NCBI GenBank assembly: GCA_046483025.1
Contig: JAWODZ010000035.1
Span: forward strand, 1 to 5,500
Length of the DNA stretch: 5,500 bases
Source: CAYUAG01 sp046483025
GTDB taxonomy: Bacteria > Zhuqueibacterota > QNDG01 > CAYUAG01
Direction of reading: 5' to 3'
The notes under the pieces are model-generated. The model had not been told where the DNA came from. It was given only the letters and a program-made list of their open reading frames with translations, and ran no database searches. The position numbers were made by a program, and so were the translations under genes. Of this stretch, positions 1-5,377 are shown piece after piece (the stretch's first letter is position 1; every line of letters begins with the position of its first letter).

Positions 1-186
1 TTCATAGGATGTTTCATTAGTGTTAACCTGTGAATTGGAAAATCCTGTTTCATCTTCAGTTTTATGATCTGTGATAAACTTGATAATTTCTCCCTTTCTC
101 GATAAGGCAAAGACCATAGGAGCGAAAGTGAGAGTTACAACAATAATTAATACGATGATAGATGAGCGCTGTAATTTACTTTTCAA
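1..186 (-). CDS. Exported protein of unknown function, N-terminal part (TTG start)
   Basis: This is the first 62 codons of a gene that leaves the window at the left edge. Translation begins MKSKLQRSS, followed by a hydrophobic stretch (about residues 9-28, IIVLIIVVTLTFAPMVFAL) that reads as a Sec signal peptide or signal anchor. After that comes a hydrophilic start of the mature protein: RKGEIIKFITDHKTEDETGF. The TTG at 184-186 is chosen because an in-frame TAA lies directly upstream, a GAGGTC Shine-Dalgarno sequence sits 9 bases before it, and the signal peptide starts right there. The next ATG is inside the hydrophobic core. One N-glycosylation sequon (Asn57) is visible. The pattern EIIKFI-x-DH-(x)n-GFSN faintly resembles the first helical repeat of prenyltransferase / squalene-cyclase-like alpha-alpha toroid proteins, but too little is present to assign a function. 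Export is well supported; the family is a guess. Confidence 0.75.
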   Translation of the reverse strand, partial: MKSKLQRSSIIVLIIVVTLTFAPMVFALSRKGEIIKFITDHKTEDETGFSNSQVNTNETSYE

Positions 187-397
187 TTAAATAAGACCTC
201 AAAATGTTAATCAAAAATTTAATTTCTTAAATATCGCTTAAAATTAAAAATTATCGATAAATTAAACTTCTTTTTGGTAAGAGAAATGATTTTTATAAAT
301 TTTAATCTTTCATCAAAGGATAGATTTATAGTTTATGAAAAATCCTTGTATATGAAATAATAGTTAGATAAATAGGTCAATTTTTTGAAATATTAAC
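187..397. promoter_or_regulatory. Divergent intergenic region with the promoters of both flanking genes
   Basis: This 211-base spacer lies between two divergently transcribed genes and is very AT-rich, with no open frame of note. Both promoters must lie here if each gene is transcribed on its own. Possible archaeal TATA elements include TTTATAAAT (about 292-300) and GATTTATAG (323-331) on the plus strand, and a GATATTTAAG-like element around 226-235 on the minus strand. In DNA this AT-rich such matches are expected by chance, so none is called as the functional box. No bacterial -35/-10 pair stands out. Confidence 0.35.
195..200 (-). promoter_or_regulatory. Shine-Dalgarno sequence for the TTG-start exported protein
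   Basis: Read on the minus strand this is GAGGTC, a good match to the archaeal anti-SD complement (GGAGGTGATC). It lies 8-9 bases before the TTG at 184-186 and decides the start codon, since an in-frame stop directly precedes that TTG. Confidence 0.6.
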
Positions 398-745
398 ATG
401 ATGTTCTATAATAAAGGGAGATGGCCAGTTGTTTATTCAGATGATAACATTAATATTTTTCATTTTAATGGTGAACCACTGGCTTATATAGATGGTAATT
501 ATGTTTTTAGCTATGATGGAGACCATCTTGGTTATTTTGTCAAAGGATGGATCTTAGATAAGGAGGGTAAAAAAGTTTTTTTCACCAAAAATGCAAAAAA
601 CTGCCTAGGTGTAAAAGAGATTTATCCCGTAATTGAGCCAAAGCAGGAGATCCCTAAAGCAAAAGAACCGGGAGAAAAACCAGAAATTCCAAAGATGAAA
701 GAAACATGGTCTGAATATTCAAATATTGATTTTTTTAAAAGATAA
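398..745 (+). CDS. 4-fold beta-flower family protein
   Basis: This is a complete 115-residue protein without a signal peptide or membrane segment. Residues about 11-63 carry four short repeated hairpins of the form (G/D)-x-x-aromatic/hydrophobic: VVYSDDNINIFHFNGEPLAY, IDGNYVFSYDGDHLGYF, VKGWILDKEGKKVFFT. This is the signature layout of the 4-fold beta-flower family, a small domain mostly known from bacteria whose function is not established as far as I know. The family's usual Lys/Pro-rich linker follows (residues about 77-101, repeats of the type PK-x-E). The C-terminal WS-x(6)-DFF motif (residues 104-113) is also typical, so the protein is full length. An in-frame TGA at 386-388 limits the start to the ATG at 398 or the adjacent ATG at 401. 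No clear Shine-Dalgarno sequence is at the usual distance (AGGT at 374-377 is 20 bases away), so a leaderless or short-leader transcript is possible. The gene faces away from the exported protein on its left and converges with the protease gene. Confidence 0.82.
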   Translation: MMFYNKGRWPVVYSDDNINIFHFNGEPLAYIDGNYVFSYDGDHLGYFVKGWILDKEGKKVFFTKNAKNCLGVKEIYPVIEPKQEIPKAKEPGEKPEIPKMKETWSEYSNIDFFKR

Positions 746-809
746 AGCTCTTGATTAGAGAGATAAAGGATAATTTATAGAGTCAACTAATTCTTCATTA
801 TATCTCTGT

Positions 810-823
810 ATTTTCTTTTCTTT
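810..823 (+). terminator. Pyrimidine-rich T tract, likely transcription end of the beta-flower gene
   Basis: The run ATTTTCTTTTCTTT lies 65 bases after the stop of the beta-flower gene. Archaeal RNA polymerase terminates at T-rich stretches in the non-template strand without needing a hairpin. A 7-base inverted repeat (AGAGATA at 759-765, TATCTCT at 801-807) precedes it, but the 35-base loop makes a functional stem doubtful. Confidence 0.4.
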
Positions 824-993
824 AATATGACTGATAATATTTTAAATCATTAAAAGAAGGAACTATATAATTTCTCTTTTGTAAAATCCATGATATATTT
901 ATAAAGGATTATATACCTAAAATCAAAGTAATTCGGAAAAGATCTATTATTATAAAGCTTCAAAAAACCTATAAAATTAAAGAATATAGAAAT

Positions 994-1001
994 AAAAAAA
1001 A
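994..1001 (-). terminator. T8 tract, likely transcription end of the surface protease gene
   Basis: On the minus strand this is CC followed by eight T, about 37 bases downstream of the TAG stop of the protease gene. It fits an archaeal oligo-T terminator; no stable hairpin precedes it. Confidence 0.45.
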
Positions 1002-1037
1002 GGATTAATATTTAAATTTTGAATGTTATTTGTTGAG

Positions 1038-4000
1038 CTATACTTTCTTTCTTTTAGAAATTAATATTGCCATAACCGAGATGCACATTATTACCAGTAT
1101 AACACTTAACTCATATCCTGGAATAGCAGGAGGTTCTTCTGCTTCAACGGTAATCGATATAACCGCAGAAACAAAATTTCCTTCGGGATCATACGCTCGT
1201 ATTTCTAATGAATAGACACCTTCAGTAAGCACAGTCGCGTTAGTAATAGTTCCGTTTGAATCAATCGCGAAGTTGGTCGTGTCATTAATCCAATAATAAT
1301 CAATTCCATTTGCATCGGTGGCGTCCACGTCATATGAGAATGGATCTCCAACTGTGATCGTCTGATCACTCGGAGTTGGATCCCATGTAGGATCAGTAGT
1401 ATCGACATCTTGGACGGTAACCTTGATAGTTGTGGTATTAGTGTTGCCATTTATATCGGATGCACTAATCTCTAACCAATATTCTCCGACAGCAAGCGCC
1501 GTGGCGTTGGTTATAATTCCATACGAATCGATCGCGAAGTTCGTCGTGTCATTTACCCCATAGGAGCCTATTCCTGAAGGATCAGAAGCATTCACATCAT
1601 AAGAAAATGCTTCTCCAACATCTATAATTTGATCCATTGGTAATTGGTCCCACGTAGGTGCTGTAGTATCTGAAGGATCTAGTACGGTAACCTCAATCGT
1701 GGCAGTATTAATATTGCCCTTAGTATCATTTACGCTTATTGTTAATGGATAAATGCCAACAGAAAGAGCGGTTGCGTTGGTAATTAATCCATTAATAGAA
1801 TCTATTGCAAAGTTGGTGGTGTCATCAATCCAATAAGAACTGATGCCTGAAGGATCAAATGAATCGACTGTATAAGAGAAATAATCACCTATGTTAATCG
1901 TCTGATCGGTTGGGTCTGGGTTCCATGTTGGTGGATTGGTATCTGTAGATGATGATTCCCATTTCAAGTCATAAGAATTTCCTTTATTTTCTCCGTATAC
2001 CACGAAATAATAGGTGCCTGGTGAAGTTACTTGGATATTAATTATTTCATCATCTGTCATTGACCAACTGTAGCCAAGAAGAATCATAGAATCATTAGTT
2101 AATACAATGTCGATATTTCCCTCCGAATGGGTGAATGTTGTCTCAATATACAAATAATCGTTGGCATCCGCATAGATCTCATACCAATCGTAATCGAGTT
2201 GAATACCAGAACCGTTAACGCTACTTAACCAAACTCCCTCATGTGTAGTTAAATTAAAAGAACTTGTATATACATCGTTTTCTTCGTAGTTATCATCTGG
2301 AGGGATAACAGACGTCTTCCATTTCAAATCATAGGTATTTCCTGCATTTCCCCAATGGACCTTTATATAATATGTACCACCTTGAGGTAAAATAAGATTA
2401 AGTGATTCATTATCCGTCGTAGAAGAAGCCCAACCCAACCACGTCAAACTCCCGTTATAGATACCAATGTCAATATTCCCGTCCGAATGATTAAAGATCA
2501 CATCTATGTTAAGATATAGTTCTCCAGGATCGACATAGATCTCATACCAGTCCTCATCAAGTTGTACTCCCGAGCCATTTATACTACTTAACCATGTTCC
2601 TTCATAGGAGGATAAATTATAAGCGGTTGTATAATCATCATTTTCTTCATAATTATCATCTTGAATTATTTCTTCCTGTAAGTAAAAGTATAGATAATCA
2701 TCATCACCATTCCAATTCATATAAGCTTGCTGACTTTGAGGTTCATATGCTGCTTTGGAGACTTGGACCTCAAACCAATCACCAGTTGTTAAACCCGTGG
2801 CATTGTAAAATCCATTGAAATCTGTAGAGCCAGTATCTATTGTAGTATTAGAAGTCATATTTATAACTTCGACGTGGGCATTAGAAATATAATCCCATGT
2901 ATCCGAATCTCTTGCAGTTACTTCTATATATCCCGAATCTCTCGGTTTTGGTTCCAAGTTAACAGTCCTATAATCGTCATCTCCTTCATAATCAATGGTT
3001 TGGGATACCATATCACTGTAATACCCTACTTTACTTACATAAATATCGTAAGTATCAACGGGCAGATTTGTAATATTGTAAAATCCCATACTATTAGTAT
3101 TACCCTCATCAATAAAAGAACCTGTAGAATTTTCTACGTAAACGTAAGCAGTAGAAAGTGGGTTTACGGTTGCTGAATCTTGTACGGTAAGTTCAATATA
3201 TCCAGATGGAGGAGGAGGTCCTTCTATATGGATCGTGGATGAATAATAGGCTTTATTATTACTCTCATCAAATTCATCTTCAGAATCAAAACGATCAATT
3301 ATCCATCCTATGTAATAATCTCCCTCAGGAATATCATCACGTATTGTACCAGACCAACTAGCATCTACATAAGAGAATGAAGAAACACTACTATCTATAT
3401 AATCCCATCCTAACAGATAATCGGAAGTAGAAATATAATTGTTGGTTGAGGCGAAAAAATCTACATAAAAACCGCTCGCTGTTGCAGTCCCAACATTCTC
3501 AACATCACAATTTATAGTAAGTGAGTCAACACCTGCCACAACATTTGTATCACTCACACTTCTATAAGCGGAGCCTCTATCTCTTAAATCTGGTTTATCA
3601 GTGGGGGCAGTATCTGCTGCTTGCCAATCAAAGATTCTATTATACTTATCATTATTTAATCGTGTTCCGTGGTTAGTGGTCCAAGAAACTCCCGTACCAT
3701 AGGCATGAATCGAAAGAATGAATCGACTTAAGCCGTCCAATTCCCAAACTGGACCTCCACTCATTCCACCTGCAGTATCCATATGGTACCAATGGGTATA
3801 ATCTAAAGCTTTATCACCACTATCGAAGTCATAATACATATTTTCTCCCTCGTCTAGATCACCTGGATATCCGGCGATATTTAATCCTCCGACATAAACG
3901 GGATCTGATTTATCTGCAGTCTTCCGTCCCATCCATCCAGTGTAGGCTCCAATATTTCTATCTAAAGTACACATTGCCCAATCATGATTATGATCGCCAC

Positions 4001-4826
4001 TATTCGTCCATCCAGTATAGGATCTCATAAAAGTGACCCAAGCGTGATGATATGGCCAAATACCGTCCCTGCCATTATCTTGTCCAGGTACGATCTCTAG
4101 CGAACTTGCCCATCCTCCTTCTGAACTATCGTAAACAACATGCCCCGCCGTTAATATATGATAATTGTCGATAATCATGGCAGAACCCATATAATTATTA
4201 CCGCTTGGGAAGGTTATATAGACTTTACATACAGTTCTCCAAGGATATGAACTCGTACTATAAATGCGAGCTCGATCATCAGTCCCTATTACTGATTCAG
4301 GACCTGGTTCTGAAAATAATCCCGCATAAGGTTCAACAGTTGTTGATTCGGGTGTTGATTCAGCCCGAACTTCCTCTTTAGGTATAATTTCCTCTATATT
4401 AGTAATAGGATTATATCCTACTGTATCCGTTCCACTTTCTAAAAAGCTTTCTTCGTTAAAGTTAGTAAAATCAATTGTTTTGTTTAAAGGTTTCCATTCA
4501 ATTGTGGGATCGTCAAGAGCAGATGTAAAAAGCTCTTCCGTCGATATCATTTCATTTGCTTCTTTATCACTATGTGAGGATTTTTCTAAAGTTTCCGTTG
4601 GAATATTCCGCTCAACAGATGTACCATCGAAATTCTCTGCTGTTGACCTAATTTCTTCCTCAGGGGATAGAGAGATTTGATCAGATAGACTTGATTCCTC
4701 TTTAAATAATTCTGAAGAGTTCATTTCAAATGGAGCTAAACTCAAAATCGGCACACTTGACATCGTTAGAATAAAACATAACACTAAAATTCCTAAATTA
4801 AATTTGTTTTTTTTTCGTAATTTCAT
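1038..4826 (-). CDS. Cell-surface V8-like (glutamyl endopeptidase type) serine protease with multidomain stalk and C-terminal anchor
   Basis: This is a 1262-residue secreted, probably membrane-anchored protease. Residues 1-30 are a Sec signal peptide (basic MKLRKKNK start, hydrophobic core). Residues ~31-177 are an acidic Ser/Glu-rich propeptide. The S1 trypsin-fold domain spans ~178-405. It opens with SVIGTDDRAR, like mature Bacillus glutamyl endopeptidases, and has the triad His229 (TAGHVV), Asp282 (HDWAM) and Ser356 (GGMSGGPV). Thr351 and His374 (SIHAYG) match the S1-pocket residues tied to Glu specificity in V8 protease. Then follow a CARDB-like domain (~411-535), two carboxypeptidase-regulatory-like domains (541-626, 631-717), two PPC domains (723-837, 844-957; D-x-YEEND starts), and three Ig/cadherin-like repeats (964-1050, 1056-1140, 1145-1229). 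A PGYE motif, one transmembrane helix (1239-1256) and the tail SKRKKV end the protein. The start is the ATG at the signal peptide; AAGGGG lies 12 bases upstream. The gene appears monocistronic and intact. Domain limits are by eye; substrate specificity is inferred. Confidence 0.93.
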   Translation of the reverse strand: MKLRKKNKFNLGILVLCFILTMSSVPILSLAPFEMNSSELFKEESSLSDQISLSPEEEIRSTAENFDGTSVERNIPTETLEKSSHSDKEANEMISTEELFTSALDDPTIEWKPLNKTIDFTNFNEESFLESGTDTVGYNPITNIEEIIPKEEVRAESTPESTTVEPYAGLFSEPGPESVIGTDDRARIYSTSSYPWRTVCKVYITFPSGNNYMGSAMIIDNYHILTAGHVVYDSSEGGWASSLEIVPGQDNGRDGIWPYHHAWVTFMRSYTGWTNSGDHNHDWAMCTLDRNIGAYTGWMGRKTADKSDPVYVGGLNIAGYPGDLDEGENMYYDFDSGDKALDYTHWYHMDTAGGMSGGPVWELDGLSRFILSIHAYGTGVSWTTNHGTRLNNDKYNRIFDWQAADTAPTDKPDLRDRGSAYRSVSDTNVVAGVDSLTINCDVENVGTATASGFYVDFFASTNNYISTSDYLLGWDYIDSSVSSFSYVDASWSGTIRDDIPEGDYYIGWIIDRFDSEDEFDESNNKAYYSSTIHIEGPPPPSGYIELTVQDSATVNPLSTAYVYVENSTGSFIDEGNTNSMGFYNITNLPVDTYDIYVSKVGYYSDMVSQTIDYEGDDDYRTVNLEPKPRDSGYIEVTARDSDTWDYISNAHVEVINMTSNTTIDTGSTDFNGFYNATGLTTGDWFEVQVSKAAYEPQSQQAYMNWNGDDDYLYFYLQEEIIQDDNYEENDDYTTAYNLSSYEGTWLSSINGSGVQLDEDWYEIYVDPGELYLNIDVIFNHSDGNIDIGIYNGSLTWLGWASSTTDNESLNLILPQGGTYYIKVHWGNAGNTYDLKWKTSVIPPDDNYEENDVYTSSFNLTTHEGVWLSSVNGSGIQLDYDWYEIYADANDYLYIETTFTHSEGNIDIVLTNDSMILLGYSWSMTDDEIINIQVTSPGTYYFVVYGENKGNSYDLKWESSSTDTNPPTWNPDPTDQTINIGDYFSYTVDSFDPSGISSYWIDDTTNFAIDSINGLITNATALSVGIYPLTISVNDTKGNINTATIEVTVLDPSDTTAPTWDQLPMDQIIDVGEAFSYDVNASDPSGIGSYGVNDTTNFAIDSYGIITNATALAVGEYWLEISASDINGNTNTTTIKVTVQDVDTTDPTWDPTPSDQTITVGDPFSYDVDATDANGIDYYWINDTTNFAIDSNGTITNATVLTEGVYSLEIRAYDPEGNFVSAVISITVEAEEPPAIPGYELSVILVIMCISVMAILISKRKKV
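1041..1127 (-). other. C-terminal surface anchor / sorting signal of the protease
   Basis: Residues 1234-1262 read AIPGYE, then about 18 hydrophobic residues, then SKRKKV. A short Pro-Gly-aromatic motif, one transmembrane helix and a basic cytoplasmic tail is the tripartite form of archaeal surface-protein anchors such as the PGF-CTERM group and the similar tails on Asgard exported proteins. It may act simply as a membrane anchor or as a processing signal; no archaeosortase gene is in the window to support the second reading. Confidence 0.65.
1140..1937 (-). repeat. Three tandem Ig/cadherin-like repeats next to the membrane anchor
   Basis: Residues 964-1050, 1056-1140 and 1145-1229 share the order PTW-(x)n-DQ(T/I)I-x-(V/I)G-(x)2-FSY-(x)n-DP-x-G-I, then NDTTNFAIDS (DDTTNFAIDS in the first), a T/ITNAT strand, G-x-Y-x-L-x-I and a final TVxVxD edge. 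This is the putative-Ig / cadherin-like fold used as a rigid spacer in archaeal and bacterial surface proteins. The copies are about 85-90 residues each, and the strongest similarity is in the middle (for example 1261-1290, 1528-1557 and 1801-1830 at DNA level). Acidic residues at the domain joints would suit calcium binding, which is inference. Confidence 0.75.
1956..2660 (-). repeat. Tandem pair of bacterial pre-peptidase C-terminal (PPC) domains
   Basis: Residues 723-837 and 844-957 each begin DDNYEEND and share SGxQLDxDWYEIY, a central H-S-(D/E)-GNIDI strand, and an end of the form GTYY(I/F)-V-x(4)-N-GN-x-YDLKW. This is the PPC domain, common behind secreted peptidases in bacteria and archaea, where it often helps secretion or substrate binding and may be removed on maturation. 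Here the two copies sit in the middle of the stalk rather than at the C-terminus. Their close similarity points to a relatively recent duplication. Confidence 0.8.
2676..3206 (-). repeat. Tandem pair of carboxypeptidase-regulatory-like domains in the protease stalk
   Basis: Residues 541-626 and 631-717 both start SGYIE(L/V)T, continue with a 'change of state' core (NSMGFYNITNLP and DFNGFYNATGLT), and end in EGDDDYRTVNL or NGDDDYLYFYL. This is the seven-strand beta-sandwich pattern of the CarboxypepD_reg / PEGA-like group, seen in many surface proteins as a structural spacer. The pair is an internal duplication that has diverged at DNA level. Confidence 0.7.
3612..4295 (-). other. Catalytic S1 (V8-type) protease domain within the surface protein
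   Basis: This stretch codes residues 178-405. The catalytic codons are at 4140-4142 (His229), 3981-3983 (Asp282) and 3759-3761 (Ser356). The predicted mature N-terminus, Ser178, is coded at 4293-4295, directly after Glu177 (4296-4298). All three catalytic residues sit in family-typical motifs, so an active enzyme is expected. No N-glycosylation sequon falls inside this domain. Confidence 0.85.
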
Positions 4827-4838
4827 ATTTTTTTAAAA

Positions 4839-4844
4839 CCCCTT
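4839..4844 (-). promoter_or_regulatory. Weak Shine-Dalgarno-like site of the surface protease gene
   Basis: Read on the minus strand this is AAGGGG, 12 bases before the ATG at 4824-4826. It is the only purine-rich G run in an otherwise A/T leader. Spacing is longer than ideal and the match to GGAGGTGA is partial, so it supports the start only modestly. Confidence 0.35.
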
Positions 4845-5103
4845 TTAAAGTTTTAAACTTAAAATTGGATCTAAATTCTTTTACAAAATTTAAGATTGTT
4901 TTTATTAAATGATTATTTCGTTTAAATAGCTTCCGAATATTACGGATATGTAAGCATTGTCAAATATAAAAATCACTTATTTAATCTAAAAAATGGATTA
5001 TAGCTCTTTATAGGGTTTTTATAATAATTTAAAGTCTTTAATTTTTACATTATATATCAAGACTTTACTCTAATTAACAGTTTAGTTATTGTACTCTCCA
5101 ATT

Positions 5104-5114
5104 AAAGAAAAAAG
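5104..5114 (-). terminator. T-rich tract, possible transcription end of the actin-like gene
   Basis: The minus strand reads C-TTTTTT-C-TTT about 105-115 bases after the actin-like stop codon. It fits an archaeal oligo-T terminator but is weak evidence in DNA this AT-rich. Confidence 0.25.
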
Positions 5115-5218
5115 ATAGAAGTTTAAAATTTTTTTTAGGGTGCTTATATTAATGTATACTAAATTCGATATGGTTTAACATTTTAACTCAAGATTATTTG
5201 TTCAATCACTATTAGGAA

Positions 5219-5377
5219 TTAAGTTTCAAAGATTTGACTTATGTCTCTGTATAATACCTCAGGAGATTGGGTAAATTCTTCTTGAGTTATGAAAAGTTGT
5301 TGAAAGGAAGGAAGGCTTCCCAGTATTGCCGCTCCATAAAAGATTGCATATTGAAGGTTATCGGGTATAAAGAATTT
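5219..5377 (-). pseudogene. Actin-family protein, C-terminal fragment only
   Basis: The minus-strand frame ending in TAA at 5219-5221 codes about 52 residues, including IPDNLQYAIFYGAAILGSLP, then SFQQLFITQEEF and a tail ending RDISQIFET. This aligns without gaps to the last ~43 residues of actin from the PP-x-RKYSVWIGGSIL segment: Tyr, Gly, Ile-Leu, Ser-Leu, Phe-Gln-Gln, Ile, Glu and the final Arg are kept, and the tail is about six residues longer. In actin this part is the end of subdomain 1, including the C-terminal helices that contact profilin and neighbouring filament subunits. Actins and actin-related proteins of this kind are typical of Asgard archaea. GC is ~36%, like the protease gene and above the spacer, as expected for native coding DNA. 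Upstream of about 5377 the frame continues only as low-complexity Arg/Pro/Ser-rich translation of GC-rich DNA, so the other ~330 codons are missing. The break is likely an assembly join rather than gene decay. A GTG at 5399-5401 could open a 60-codon frame but is not a credible start. Confidence 0.72.

Larger units (their letters stand above)
4827..5218. other. 392-base AT-rich intergenic region between actin-like fragment and protease
   Basis: No open frame, tRNA or structured RNA is apparent; base composition drops well below that of the flanking coding sequence on both sides. Both flanking genes are on the minus strand, so it should hold the transcription end of the actin-like gene on the right and the promoter of the protease on the left. 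Minus-strand TATA-like candidates are TTTTTATATTTG (about 4961-4972), CTATTTAAAC (4920-4929) and CTATAAAG (about 5012-5019); none is decisive. A small GC-containing inverted repeat (TCCG at 4932-4935, CGGA at 4943-4946) sits beside the second candidate. Confidence 0.4.

Noticed and set aside
759..807. Inverted repeat AGAGATA / TATCTCT as a hairpin terminator or small RNA
   Set aside because: Seven bases separated by 35 AT-rich bases is weak; the T-rich tract after it is enough for an archaeal transcription end.
1140..1937. Regularly spaced similar DNA segments as a possible CRISPR-like or satellite array
   Set aside because: The spacing (about 260-275 bases) and variation follow three protein-domain repeats in frame; there are no short identical repeats with unique spacers.
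1030..3176. Plus-strand and other-frame open frames inside the protease gene (1030-1215, 1205-1450, 2594-2818, 2874-3176), one with a His-rich stretch
   Set aside because: All overlap a well-supported 1262-residue protein with recognisable domains throughout; the His run is the antisense of Asp-rich codons.
4480..4680. Plus-strand open frame of 66 codons opposite the protease propeptide
   Set aside because: It is antisense to the Ser/Glu-rich propeptide and simply mirrors its codons; no start signal or family resemblance.
4827..5218. Possible tRNA, small RNA gene or replication origin in the long AT-rich spacer
   Set aside because: No cloverleaf-like arms, no GC-rich island and no repeated origin-box motif could be seen; archaeal RNA genes in AT-rich genomes usually stand out by higher GC.
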